Assembly (NCBI GenBank): GCA_945876435.1
Contig: CAMCOD010000004.1
Span: 1-64,000, forward strand
Direction of reading: 5' to 3'
DNA length: 64,000 nucleotides
Source: an uncultured Clostridia bacterium
GTDB lineage: Bacteria > Bacillota > Clostridia > Oscillospirales > Ruminococcaceae
The notes below the pieces were generated by a model, which had not been told where the DNA came from, made no database searches, and was given only the letters and a program-made list of their open reading frames with translations. A program made the position numbers and the translations under genes. The stretch's first letter is position 1. Every line of letters starts with the position of its first letter. Positions 35,059-44,957 of the stretch are shown one piece after another.

Positions 35059-36000
35059 ATGAAAATTGTACTTCTGGAAGGCTTGGGCGTTTCGGACCAG
35101 ATCATCGCTGAGCATGCGCGGAAGCTGGAAAATATGGGCCACACCTTCCTGGCTTATTCCAAAGATACCGACCCACAGGTTCAGGCCCAAAGGAGCCGGG
35201 ACGCGGATGTGATCATGCTGGCCAATATGCCGCTGGATGTTTCTGTGCTGGACGCCGATCCCGCCTTAAAATTTATCGACGTAGCCTTTACGGGTGTTGA
35301 TCATATTCCAGTAGCGGAAGCGAAAAAACGGGGCATTGCCATAAGCAACGCTTCCGGTTATGCAACCCAGGCTGTTGCGGAGCTGTGCATCAGCTTTATG
35401 ATCCAGCTTCTTCGAAATGTAGGGAAAACGGAGGAACGCTGCCGGAACCAGGGGATCAAAGACGGCCTGATCGGCAATCTTCTGTGTGGTAAAACCGTTG
35501 GCATTGTAGGCGCCGGTGCCATTGGAAAAAAAGTAGCCGCGCTCTGTAAAGCTTTTGGCTGTTCTGTGATTGCTTATAACCGCAGCACCGTTACCGACCC
35601 GGCGATTGATCGTCAGGTATCTTTGGAGGAACTGCTGAAACAGGCTGATATTGTATCTCTGCACTGTCCTTTAACCGCTGAAACCAAAGGGCTCATCGGA
35701 AAACAACAGCTGGATTGGATGAAGAAGCAGGCTCTTCTCATCAATACCGCCCGGGGCGGTGTAGTAGATTCCTGCGCTTTGGCGGAAGCTTTGAAAAATG
35801 GAAGGATTGCCGGCGCTGCCTGTGATGTTTTCGAAATGGAACCGCCTCTTCCGGCTGAACACCCTCTGCTTCATTGTCCAAACACCATTGTGACTCCCCA
35901 TATTGCCTTCGCTTCGGTGGAATCCATGGAGCAGAGAGCTGAAATTGTGTTCGACAACCTATATTCCTGGCTCAGCGGCGAGCAGAAAAACGCAATTTAG
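35059..36000 (+). CDS. D-isomer-specific 2-hydroxyacid dehydrogenase
   Basis: [57 protein letters not shown]. Confidence 0.92.
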   Translation: MKIVLLEGLGVSDQIIAEHARKLENMGHTFLAYSKDTDPQVQAQRSRDADVIMLANMPLDVSVLDADPALKFIDVAFTGVDHIPVAEAKKRGIAISNASGYATQAVAELCISFMIQLLRNVGKTEERCRNQGIKDGLIGNLLCGKTVGIVGAGAIGKKVAALCKAFGCSVIAYNRSTVTDPAIDRQVSLEELLKQADIVSLHCPLTAETKGLIGKQQLDWMKKQALLINTARGGVVDSCALAEALKNGRIAGAACDVFEMEPPLPAEHPLLHCPNTIVTPHIAFASVESMEQRAEIVFDNLYSWLSGEQKNAI

Positions 36001-36057
36001 CGTATTTTTAGCCCCATTTGTCCCGCGAACCAAAAGAAATCTTAAATTATCTTTTCA

Positions 36058-36096
36058 AACCACCCAAAGGACTGATTCTTTGGGTGGTTTTATTAT
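36058..36096 (+). terminator. Terminator
   Basis: accacccaaaggactgattctttgggtggttttatt. Confidence 0.8.
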
Positions 36097-36441
36097 TTTT
36101 TGTTTTGGAAAGCCTCGTTTTTTGCTTTCTTTTATGAATTTGATTAAATTTGACACACAAAGATCGGGTCTGCCGGATGAAATGCAAATTCCAAATAGAA
36201 GTTTTGTATTCTTTTTTATTTCCTTCAAAATTGTGCAGTTTTTTCCATTTTCTTTGGTAAATCTATTAAAAATCCTATGGTTTTTCTACAAATTTATAGA
36301 AATTGTCTATCTTGATGACAAGACATTGAAATAGAAAAAACGCTGTAATATAATAAAATGTGACTGGGGGACAAATGCCAGACCGGTAAGCATTGTCCAC
36401 CGTCAGGATACAATTTTCATACAAACTAAAGGGGTGTTTTT

Positions 36442-37137
36442 ATGTTAAGCTTGCTTGGCGTATTGGTTGTTATTGTCGGCTTCGCTCTGAAATTGCAGCC
36501 AATCACTATCATCTTCGTTTCTACCATCGTTACAGCAGTATGCGGCCAGATTCCTCCTGTTGAGCTGTTGGAATTGATTGGTAAAACCTTCGTTGCAAAC
36601 CGTAACCAGCTGATCACCATCATTCTGATGATCCTGACCGGTACTCTGGAAAGAAACGGTCTGAAAGAAGCTGGCGCAGAACTGATCAAAAAAGCAAAAG
36701 GCCTCACAACCGGTATGCTGATTGCAGTATGGGGCGTTCTTGACCAGATCTTCATCATCTTCAAAATTCCGATCGGCGGTATTCCTTCCTACGTTCGTCC
36801 TATCCTGATGCCTATGACCCTTGGTATCATCGAATCCAAAGGTCTGGAGGTTGCTCCGGAGCACGAGGAAACCATCAAAGCTCTGTATGGTAAGGACTAC
36901 AACATGTCCAACTTCTTCGGCCAGTGTCTGTTTTCTGCCAATGCTTCTGTTCTGCTGATCCAGTCCACCATCGCTACCGTTGGTTTGGAAGTTGACGTTA
37001 TGCAGATTGTAGCTGTTCAGATTCCAGTTGCCCTGTTCGCAATGTTCATCAACGCTGCACAGACCCTGATCGTTGATAGCCGTCAGTGCAAGAAACATTA
37101 CGGCAATGCGCTGAAACCTGCGAAAGCAGCAAAATAA
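36442..37137 (+). CDS. DUF969 family membrane protein (putative 5-oxoproline transporter subunit)
   Basis: MLSLLGVLVVIVGFALKLQPITIIFVSTIVTAVCGQIPPVELLELIGKTFVANRNQ; paired with DUF979 and pcp. Confidence 0.8.
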   Translation: MLSLLGVLVVIVGFALKLQPITIIFVSTIVTAVCGQIPPVELLELIGKTFVANRNQLITIILMILTGTLERNGLKEAGAELIKKAKGLTTGMLIAVWGVLDQIFIIFKIPIGGIPSYVRPILMPMTLGIIESKGLEVAPEHEETIKALYGKDYNMSNFFGQCLFSANASVLLIQSTIATVGLEVDVMQIVAVQIPVALFAMFINAAQTLIVDSRQCKKHYGNALKPAKAAK

Positions 37138-37155
37138 CGGAAGGAGGATCATTTT

Positions 37156-38112
37156 ATGTTAGCATATTTCACAAGTGCGGATATTACCCTTTCCGCTAAA
37201 CTGGTACAGATCATGTACCTGCTCTCCGGTTTCTTCTGCATGTACTGTGGCGTACGTGCGATCCAGAAAAAAGACAACAAATACTACCTGCCAACCGGTA
37301 TTTTCTGGTTCGCTCTCGGTATTGTCGTTGCTTTCGGTCAGTGGCTGTCTCAGCTGGCAAGCGGTATCATCGTTGCCATCGTCTGCATCCCTGCCGCTTT
37401 GAACATGGTTAAACGCGGTAATCTCCAGACTGCTCCAAAAGAAGAACAGCAGAGAAACTTCAAGAAGATCGGTATGAAAATCTTTATCCCTGCCTTCGGC
37501 GCCGGCTTCTTCTCCATTATGATCTCTGTATTCCTGAAGGGCTGGAGCTCCCTGCTGGGCTCTCTGTTCGCAACCATCGTCGGTGTTATCCTGCTGGTAC
37601 TGTGGAACAAAGAGAACAAACCAATGACCTTCCTGGAGGAAGGCCGCCGCTTCCTGGATATGGCAAGCTCCGTATTCATTATGCCTCTGCTGCTGTCCTG
37701 TCTGGGCGCTGTATTTACCAGAGCCGGTGTAGGCGATGCCTTTGCCACCATCTTTGGTAAAATCATTCCGCAGAACAACGTATACATCGGTATCGTTGCT
37801 TACGCAGTTGGTATGGCCCTCTTCACCATCATCATGGGCAACGCCTTTGCCGCTATTACCGTTATGACAGTCGGCGTTGGTGTACCTTTTGTTATGAATA
37901 TGGGCGCGGATCCACTGTACATGATAACTTTGGCAATGACCTGTGGTTACTGCGGTACCCTGCTTACTCCTATGGCTGCAAACTTCAACATCGTTCCTGG
38001 TGTTTATCTGGAGGTTAAGGATAAATACTCCATCATCAAGATGCAGGCTATCCCAGCCGTTTTGATGCTGATCTTCCAGATCCTTTACATGTTTGTTGTC
38101 GTTACCTTCTAA
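37156..38112 (+). CDS. DUF979 family membrane protein (putative 5-oxoproline transporter subunit)
   Basis: ~9 TM; MGNAFAAITVMTVGVGVPFVMNMGADPLYMITLAMTCGYCGTLLTPMAANFNIVPGVYLEVKDKY. Confidence 0.8.
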   Translation: MLAYFTSADITLSAKLVQIMYLLSGFFCMYCGVRAIQKKDNKYYLPTGIFWFALGIVVAFGQWLSQLASGIIVAIVCIPAALNMVKRGNLQTAPKEEQQRNFKKIGMKIFIPAFGAGFFSIMISVFLKGWSSLLGSLFATIVGVILLVLWNKENKPMTFLEEGRRFLDMASSVFIMPLLLSCLGAVFTRAGVGDAFATIFGKIIPQNNVYIGIVAYAVGMALFTIIMGNAFAAITVMTVGVGVPFVMNMGADPLYMITLAMTCGYCGTLLTPMAANFNIVPGVYLEVKDKYSIIKMQAIPAVLMLIFQILYMFVVVTF

Positions 38113-38230
38113 CTGTTCTAATTGTTGAAAATACCCATCTTAAAACCCATTTTTCGCGGAGTCTACCGGTCAGGCTCCGCGAACATTCTACTGCATTCTC
38201 TACTCTCTATCGGAAAGGCTGTGAAAATGA

Positions 38231-39202
38231 ATGGCTTTGTCCCTCGAAAAAGGTGCCGATATCGTCATTTCCCGCTGGTGCAAGGTACAGTCAGGCGAAA
38301 AGGTGCTCATTGTCTCTGATGAAAACCATTCTCATGAGGGAATGGCTTTATGGAGAGCGGTTGATCGTCGGGGAGCATCAGCGATTCTGATCACCATCCC
38401 GGAAGATTGTGCGCAAGCAGGTGTTCTGTTTGAATCCATGCACAGACTTCTGCTGCAGCATCAAGTGATCATTGGCGCGACGAATTTTTCCTTGATCACG
38501 AACAAAACGGTCCTTGATGTTGTGAGCAAAGGCGGACGTTTCCTGTCGCTGCCTCTTTCCAGCAACAACGGAAAGTCGACTTTGACCTTTAACTTTATGG
38601 AAATGGATCCGGCGGCTGCGGATACTCTCTCTCAAGGGATGAGAAAGACGTTGCAGTCGGCAGAAACACTTCATGTCACCACTGACATTGGCACGGATCT
38701 TACCTTCCATAAAAACGGAAGGAAACCCGGTTTGTTCAACGGTCTTGCCGATGAACCTGGAAAAATCGGCTCATCCAGTTTTGAGATCTATATTGGCATC
38801 GAAGAAACCAAGACAAACGGTCACGCGGTTCTGGATGGTTCGCTTGGCTACCTGGGGTGCCCGCCAGATCGTATTCATCTTACGTTCAAAGACGGACGGC
38901 TGGTGGAGATTGAACATAACGACGGTGGCATCCTATTGGGATCTTATTTGGAAAGCTTCAAAGATCCACGGATCTATACCGCCGGTGAATTTGGCATTGG
39001 ACTAAACAAAAAATCCCGCTGTTGCGGCAACTGCTACATTGAGGATGAGTCCGCCTACAGCACCTTCCACATTGGCATGGGCAGAAATCTCGCTTTGGGC
39101 GGCGTTCATGACGCAGCGGGCCACTTTGACCTTGTTTTCCATAAACCAACGATTTATGCGGATCATATTATGATTATGAAAGACGGCCAGGCGCTGGTCT
39201 AA
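38231..39202 (+). CDS. M29-like aminopeptidase family protein
   Basis: TDIGTDLTFHKNGRKP; AGEFGIGLNKKSR; HIGMGRNLALGGVHDAAGHFDLVFHKPTI. Confidence 0.65.
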   Translation: MALSLEKGADIVISRWCKVQSGEKVLIVSDENHSHEGMALWRAVDRRGASAILITIPEDCAQAGVLFESMHRLLLQHQVIIGATNFSLITNKTVLDVVSKGGRFLSLPLSSNNGKSTLTFNFMEMDPAAADTLSQGMRKTLQSAETLHVTTDIGTDLTFHKNGRKPGLFNGLADEPGKIGSSSFEIYIGIEETKTNGHAVLDGSLGYLGCPPDRIHLTFKDGRLVEIEHNDGGILLGSYLESFKDPRIYTAGEFGIGLNKKSRCCGNCYIEDESAYSTFHIGMGRNLALGGVHDAAGHFDLVFHKPTIYADHIMIMKDGQALV

Positions 39203-39244
39203 ATAACTCAAATATTTTTTCTGTAGTGAAAAGGAGAATACAAA

Positions 39245-39886
39245 ATGAAAGTTTTAGTTACTGGTTTCCAGCCATTCGGCAAAGACACCATGAACCCTTC
39301 TTTTGAGGCTGTTAAGCTGCTCCCTGATGAAATTATGGGCGCACAGATCATAAAAAGAGAAATTCCGGTTGTTTTCCGCAAAGGCGGCGCAGTTGTCGCT
39401 GAAGCAGTTCGGGAAGTAAAACCGGATATCGTTATTCTGGTTGGTCAGGCCGGCGGCCGAACCGCAATGAACCCAGAGCGTGTAGCGATCAACTGTGAGG
39501 ACTGCGCTCCAAGCTTCCCGGACAACGAAGGCAACGCTCCTCAGGGCGAAAAAATCGCCGCTGATGGCCCGGACGCATACTTCGCTACCGTTCCGGTAAA
39601 GGCAATGGTTCAGAAAATGCTGGACAATGGCGTTCCTGCCGCTGTTTCCAATACAGCCGGCACTTATGTATGCAACGACCTGATGTACCACCTGCTGCAC
39701 CTGCTGCACAATGAATTCCCAAATGTACGGGGCGGTTTCATTCACGTTCCATACGCTACCATCCAGAATTACCCCAAATTCGCTTCCATGACCTTGGAGG
39801 AGATGGCAAGAGGTCTCCGCCTGTCCATTGAAGCCTGCATCGAAAACGAGAACGATATCGCCGCTGCCGGCGGTGCTACCCACTAA
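39245..39886 (+). CDS. pcp: Pyroglutamyl-peptidase I
   Basis: MKVLVTGFQPFGKDTMNPSFEAV; ERVAINCED; catalytic Cys in SNTAGTYVCNDLMY. Confidence 0.96.
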   Translation: MKVLVTGFQPFGKDTMNPSFEAVKLLPDEIMGAQIIKREIPVVFRKGGAVVAEAVREVKPDIVILVGQAGGRTAMNPERVAINCEDCAPSFPDNEGNAPQGEKIAADGPDAYFATVPVKAMVQKMLDNGVPAAVSNTAGTYVCNDLMYHLLHLLHNEFPNVRGGFIHVPYATIQNYPKFASMTLEEMARGLRLSIEACIENENDIAAAGGATH

Positions 39887-39897
39887 ATTTCTTTTAC

Positions 39898-39942
39898 CTA
39901 AGTCTTTGAACCTCCGGTTCAAAGACTTAGGTTTTCTTCTCC
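39898..39942 (+). terminator. Terminator after pcp
   Basis: cctaagtctttgaacctccggttcaaagacttaggttttctt. Confidence 0.9.
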
Positions 39943-39972
39943 TTTGTTTATTTTTCCCTTTGGGAGGTTTCT

Positions 39973-40482
39973 ATGTTCTCTTTTTTTAAGAAAAAACCAC
40001 CGATTACGGTCCGGGTCAAGGAAGCGGAAGCGCTTCGCTATGTAGCCGGGCTGCAAACCCTTACCAGCAAAAGCACCTTTAAAAAGGAGATTTCAGCGCT
40101 GCAAGGGGCTTTTTATGAAAAACGTGACCGTCTGCTTCAACGTTCTGCACCCAGCGGAACCATGGTCATCTCCTATAAACCCGATGAAAAGGGCCGATTC
40201 TCCTATTTTGTCGGAGATCTGGTGGATACGGACCAACAGGAATCCTGTTTCATGGTAGTCACTTTGGAACCAGGAGACTACGCCTACATTACCGTAGATT
40301 TCAAGGTACAAAATGACCTGATTCTCTCTGTCGCTAAAGCGAAACTGCATTTCTTTGAAAAGTGGCTGCCGAATTCCGGCTATGAGCTGCGGGGTGATAT
40401 AGAATCCATTGAGCTTTACGACAGACGCAGCAAAATCAAGCTGCCTTCCATCGAGCTAATTTTCCCTCTCCGCAAAAAATAA
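39973..40482 (+). CDS. Hypothetical protein with AraC effector-binding/GyrI-like fold (tentative)
   Basis: 169 aa; FMVVTLEPGDYAYITVDFK...NSGYELRGDIESIELYD, as in GyrI-like domains. Confidence 0.5.
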   Translation: MFSFFKKKPPITVRVKEAEALRYVAGLQTLTSKSTFKKEISALQGAFYEKRDRLLQRSAPSGTMVISYKPDEKGRFSYFVGDLVDTDQQESCFMVVTLEPGDYAYITVDFKVQNDLILSVAKAKLHFFEKWLPNSGYELRGDIESIELYDRRSKIKLPSIELIFPLRKK

Positions 40483-40495
40483 GGAGGATAGCAAA

Positions 40496-41182
40496 ATGAA
40501 ACGTTCTGAAATCAATCGGGCGCTCAAAGAAATGGAAGAAATGTGCCGGAAGTACTGCTGCTATCTTCCGCCTTTTTGCCATTTTACCCCGGAACAGTGG
40601 CAGAATATCGGCCACGACTATGATGAAGTACGGGACTGCCGGCTGGGCTGGGATATCACGGACTACGGCCTGGGAAGATTTGATGAAATCGGCTTCTCTT
40701 TGATCACCATCCGCAACGGAAACCGCAGCATGGCCGATCAATACCCCAAAGTTTATGCGGAAAAACTGCTGTATCTGAAAGAAGGTCAGTATGCGCCCAA
40801 TCACTTCCACTGGTTCAAAACGGAGGATATTGTCAACCGAGGCGGTGGTACGGTGCTGATCCGCGTTTTCAACTCTCTGCCCAACGAAGAAATGGATCGG
40901 GAAAGCCCGGTTACCGTCCATACAGACGGCAGAACCTACACGGTTCCGGCGGGAACCCAGATTCGGCTGACTCCCGGAGAAAGCATTCATATCCAGCAGC
41001 GCCTTTATCATGATTTCAGCGTGGAAAAAGGCACCGGTCCAGTCCTTTTAGGCGAGGTCAGCCAGTGCAATGACGATGAAACGGATAACCGCTTTCTGCC
41101 TCCGGTAGGCCGTTTTCCGGATATTGAGGAGGATGAAGCTCCTTATCGTCTGCTTTGCAACGAATATCCCAAGGCAAAATAG
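40496..41182 (+). CDS. D-lyxose isomerase family (DUF1498)
   Basis: MKRSEINRALKEMEEMCRKYCCYLPPFCHFTPEQWQNIGHDYDEVRDCRLGWDITDYGLGRF; cupin HFHWFKTEDIVNRGGG. Confidence 0.88.
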   Translation: MKRSEINRALKEMEEMCRKYCCYLPPFCHFTPEQWQNIGHDYDEVRDCRLGWDITDYGLGRFDEIGFSLITIRNGNRSMADQYPKVYAEKLLYLKEGQYAPNHFHWFKTEDIVNRGGGTVLIRVFNSLPNEEMDRESPVTVHTDGRTYTVPAGTQIRLTPGESIHIQQRLYHDFSVEKGTGPVLLGEVSQCNDDETDNRFLPPVGRFPDIEEDEAPYRLLCNEYPKAK

Positions 41183-41190
41183 CCAAATGC

Positions 41191-41231
41191 AAAAAGATCC
41201 CTCGGTCTGCCCGAAGGATCTTTTTCTTTTT
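41191..41231. terminator. Bidirectional terminator
   Basis: aaaagatccctcggtctgcccgaaggatcttttt between convergent genes. Confidence 0.85.
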
Positions 41232-41250
41232 CTCCGATTTTCTAATAGGA

Positions 41251-41985
41251 TCAAATCACAAAACCGCCGTTTGGACTCAACACCTGTCCGGTGGTAAATC
41301 TGGACTGCTCCGAAGCCAAAAAGTAAATAGCCTCCGCAATATCCTCTGGTTCACCGATCATTTCCAGAGGCGTTTCTTCCCGAAGAACAGCCAAATCTTC
41401 GGACGAAAGATTGCTGTTCATCTCCGTCGCCACAACACCGGGAGCGACACAGTTCACCCGGATGTGGGAAGGACCTACTTCCTGGGCCAAAGCCTTGGTA
41501 AAACCGATCACAGCTGCCTTCGCCGCCGAATAATGCACCTCACAGCTCGCTCCTGAAATACCCCAGATGGAGGACAGATTTACAATACTGCCCTTCTGAC
41601 GCCGGATCATAGACGGCAATACCGCCTGACAGGTGTGAAAACAGCTTTTGATGGTGACATCGAACATCCGATCCCACTCTTCTTCATGGATATCGGTAAA
41701 CAGCTTTTGCTGGGCGATACCAGCATTATTGATCAGTGCCTGCACAGGACCCATCTGGGTCTCCGCCTGATTGATCGCCCACCGGATCTGCGCTCCATCG
41801 GCCACATCCGCCTGAAAAATCATAGCATTGCAGCCCTGTTGCCGCAACTCCTCCGCCAAGCTCCTGGCCTGTTCTTCCGCAGTGTGATAATGGATCGCGA
41901 CCTGCCACCCTTCCCGCGCAAATTTTTTCGCTGTTGCCCGGCCGATTCCCCGGGATGCGCCGGTAATAAAAACCACTGGCTGCAT
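41251..41985 (-). CDS. SDR-family oxidoreductase (FabG/YmfI-like)
   Basis: MQPVVFITGASRGIGRATAKKFAREG; NNAG; YSAAKAAVIGFTKALAQE. Confidence 0.92.
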   Translation of the reverse strand: MQPVVFITGASRGIGRATAKKFAREGWQVAIHYHTAEEQARSLAEELRQQGCNAMIFQADVADGAQIRWAINQAETQMGPVQALINNAGIAQQKLFTDIHEEEWDRMFDVTIKSCFHTCQAVLPSMIRRQKGSIVNLSSIWGISGASCEVHYSAAKAAVIGFTKALAQEVGPSHIRVNCVAPGVVATEMNSNLSSEDLAVLREETPLEMIGEPEDIAEAIYFLASEQSRFTTGQVLSPNGGFVI

Positions 41986-42058
41986 GGATCTCCACCTTCC
42001 CCTGTCAAACACCCAGATAAAATAAAAAAGCCGCCGAATATTTCCGACAGCTTTTCTT

Positions 42059-42134
42059 TGGTGACCTACCGGAGATTCGAACTCCGGACACCCTGATTAA
42101 AAGTCAGGTGCTCTGCCAGCTGAGCTAGTAAGTC
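42059..42134 (-). tRNA. tRNA-Lys (UUU)
   Basis: GACTTACTAGCTCAGCTGGCAGAGCACCTGACTTTTAATCAGGGTGTCCGGAGTTCGAATCTCCGGTAGGTCACCA cloverleaf, CCA encoded. Confidence 0.97.
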
Positions 42135-42300
42135 ATTTCTATTTGTTGTGTCCCTCACAACGTTGTTTATTATATCATCATATTTTTGATCTGTCAACAC
42201 TTTTTTCGAATTTTTTTTCCTTTTTTCGAGTGACTTTTTTTCGAAAATTGAGTACAATAAATGAGTAGGATAAAAATGTGATTTTGAGGGGAGGCGTACC

Positions 42301-44331
42301 ATGCTTTCGTTGGATACAAACATCCAGTTTTTAAAAGGTGTGGGCGAAAAGCGGGCTCAGCTGTATAAAAAATTGCAAATCGAAACCATTGGCCAGCTTC
42401 TGTATTACTTTCCCCGTTCTTATCTGGATCTGACCCAAACAAAGGACATTGCTGACTGCCACGCAGGCGAAATCGCTGCTGTTCGTGCCTTTGTGACAGC
42501 AAAAAGCCGGGAACAGCATATTCGCAAGGGGCTTTCTGTATTTAAGCTCAAAATAAGCGATGACAGCGGGCCTATGAATGTGACTTTTTTTAACGCCAAA
42601 TACACGGTGGACAGCCTGCAAATCGGAGAAGAATACCTGTTTTATGGAAAAATCACTTCCGGCGGCTTGACTGCCCCTATGATTTTTCCTACAGACGGTC
42701 CCACCAAAGTCATTCCCATTTATCCCCTCACCCAGGGCCTGTCCTCCAAAACCATCTCCTCCGCTGTACAGCAATCCCTTTCCCTGATTGACGAACAGCT
42801 GCCGGATCCCATCCCCCAATCCCTTCGTCAGCAGTATTCCCTGTGCCATCTTCATTATGCACTCTGCAATATTCATCTTCCCTCTGATCCGGACGCAGTA
42901 GAAATTGCCAAACGCAGGCTGATTTTTGAGGAATTTTTCACGCTGGCTCTTTCCCTGGCCTCCGTAAAAAGCCGGCACAGCTCCGGCACCTCCTATTCCT
43001 GCCCGGATACCGACCTGAGTGCCTTTTATTCCTCCCTGCCTTTTGCGCCTACGGGCGCTCAAAAGCGGGCCATTGAAGAATTGTGCCGGGACCTTGGTGC
43101 CTCGGTACCCATGAACCGCCTGATCCAGGGAGATGTTGGCTCCGGTAAAACGCTGGTCGCTGCCGCAGGAATCTGCATTGCCTGCCAAAATGGTTTCCAG
43201 GCAGCTATGATGGCTCCAACGGAGATCCTTGCTCATCAGCACTTTGAAAGCCTGTCCCGGCTTTTGGAGCCTTTGGGGCTGCGTTTGCAGCTTTTGACCG
43301 GCTCCATGTCCCAAAAAGAAAAAATTCTTGCCAAACAGCGCATCCTTGCCGGAGAAGTTGATGTCTGCATCGGTACCCACGCCCTGATTTCTGACGATGT
43401 AAGCTTCTCCAAGCTGGCTTTGGTCATTACCGACGAGCAGCATCGTTTCGGCGTTGCTCAACGGGCCAAGCTCAGCGGCAAATCGGAAAACTGCCACACA
43501 CTGGTCATGTCCGCCACGCCCATCCCCCGAACCCTTGCTCTGATGGTTTACGGCGATCTGGATGTTTCCGTTCTGGACGAGCTGCCGCCCGGACGGCAGA
43601 AAATCGACACCTTCGTCATCTCTTCTCAGAAACGAGCTGCCGCTTACGGTTTTATCCGGGAACATTTGGATCGAGGCTTGCAGGCCTATATCGTTTGCCC
43701 TCTGGTCGAAAGCGGAGAGGCTGATCTGGGCCTCCTGAATGCCAGCGATTATGCCGCCGACCTTGCCGCTAAAGCCTTTGCCGGCTATAAAGTTGGCCTT
43801 CTTCATGGCAAAATGAAAGCCAAAGAGAAGGAGCAGGTCATGGAGCAATTTAAAAATGGAGAGATTCAGCTTTTGGTATCCACCACTGTCATCGAGGTGG
43901 GCGTGGACGTACCCAACGCGGTCATTATGATGATCGAAAACGCCGAACGCTTCGGACTCAGCCAACTGCATCAGCTCCGTGGACGGGTTGGCCGGGGAAA
44001 GGAAAAATCCACCTGCATTCTGGTTTCCGATAACCGCCAGGAGGACACCAGAGAGCGGCTGAATATGCTTCACAAAACCAACAACGGCTTTGAGATTGCG
44101 GAATATGACTTGAAAACCCGAGGTCCCGGCGACTTTCTCGGTATGCGGCAGCACGGCCTGCCACAACTCAAAATCGCCGACCTGAGCAGCGATATGCAGC
44201 TTCTGATGCAGGCCCAGGAGGCCGCGCAGGCTGTCCTTGCCCACAATGTTCCCATGACCGAAGACGAACATCAGCACCTGACCCAGGCTGTACGCGCCAT
44301 GCTTCGGGGTGTTGGCAGCCGGCCCAACTAA
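42301..44331 (+). CDS. recG: ATP-dependent DNA helicase RecG
   Basis: GVGEKRAQLYKKL; LIQGDVGSGKT; DEQHRFGVAQR; QLHQLRGRVGRG. Confidence 0.98.
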   Translation: MLSLDTNIQFLKGVGEKRAQLYKKLQIETIGQLLYYFPRSYLDLTQTKDIADCHAGEIAAVRAFVTAKSREQHIRKGLSVFKLKISDDSGPMNVTFFNAKYTVDSLQIGEEYLFYGKITSGGLTAPMIFPTDGPTKVIPIYPLTQGLSSKTISSAVQQSLSLIDEQLPDPIPQSLRQQYSLCHLHYALCNIHLPSDPDAVEIAKRRLIFEEFFTLALSLASVKSRHSSGTSYSCPDTDLSAFYSSLPFAPTGAQKRAIEELCRDLGASVPMNRLIQGDVGSGKTLVAAAGICIACQNGFQAAMMAPTEILAHQHFESLSRLLEPLGLRLQLLTGSMSQKEKILAKQRILAGEVDVCIGTHALISDDVSFSKLALVITDEQHRFGVAQRAKLSGKSENCHTLVMSATPIPRTLALMVYGDLDVSVLDELPPGRQKIDTFVISSQKRAAAYGFIREHLDRGLQAYIVCPLVESGEADLGLLNASDYAADLAAKAFAGYKVGLLHGKMKAKEKEQVMEQFKNGEIQLLVSTTVIEVGVDVPNAVIMMIENAERFGLSQLHQLRGRVGRGKEKSTCILVSDNRQEDTRERLNMLHKTNNGFEIAEYDLKTRGPGDFLGMRQHGLPQLKIADLSSDMQLLMQAQEAAQAVLAHNVPMTEDEHQHLTQAVRAMLRGVGSRPN

Positions 44332-44355
44332 AGCGCAAGAAAGGAAGGAGTCTCC

Positions 44356-44874
44356 ATGCGCCTGTTTCACGTCAGCGAAGAAGCTGATATTCCTGTTTTT
44401 CACCCCAGAACCCCCTCCCGTCCGGATCTGGACCCCAACATTCCTCTGATTTGGGCAATCGACGAAGCGCGTCTCCCCAATTTTCTGACGCCGCGGGACT
44501 GTCCCCGGGTCACTTATCATGCCGGCCCGCAAACCACGCCGGAGGATGCTTCCCTTTTCTTTTCCTCCGCTGTGCAGCATGTGGTGGTGATTGAACAAAA
44601 ATGGTTTGAGATTATGAAAAATACTACCCTCTATCTTTACGAGTTCGACCCGTCGGATTTTGAATTGCAGGATGCTGTCGCCGGCTACTATGTGGCAAAA
44701 AGCACTCAAGTCCCCATTGGAAAATACCGCATCGACGACTTGTTTGCCGCTCTGTTTCAGCGCGGAGTGGAACTACGGATCGTGGAAAATCTTTGGCCTT
44801 TACGGGATCGGGTGCTTGGCAGCAACCTGAACTTTTCCTTCTGCCGCATGGCCTTCGCCCAACCGAGAAAATAA
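44356..44874 (+). CDS. Conserved hypothetical protein (DUF6886-like)
   Basis: MRLFHVSEEADIPVFHPRTPSRPDLDPNIPLIWAIDEARLPNFLTPRDCPRVTYH. Confidence 0.7.
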   Translation: MRLFHVSEEADIPVFHPRTPSRPDLDPNIPLIWAIDEARLPNFLTPRDCPRVTYHAGPQTTPEDASLFFSSAVQHVVVIEQKWFEIMKNTTLYLYEFDPSDFELQDAVAGYYVAKSTQVPIGKYRIDDLFAALFQRGVELRIVENLWPLRDRVLGSNLNFSFCRMAFAQPRK

Positions 44875-44878
44875 CGCA

Positions 44879-44912
44879 AAAATGCTCTCCGCCGCAGCAG
44901 AGAGCATTTTTT
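44879..44912 (+). terminator. Terminator
   Basis: aaaatgctctccgccgcagcagagagcattttttt. Confidence 0.85.
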
Positions 44913-44957
44913 TTGCTTTCCTTGTCTTTGCACCCATAACGCCGTCAAAGCTTTCGG

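Noticed and set aside
42066-42323. 85-aa minus ORF
   Set aside because: Runs through tRNA-Lys; not coding.
42331-44709. 792-aa minus ORF antisense to recG
   Set aside because: recG motifs on the plus strand are decisive; antisense frame is a codon-bias artefact.
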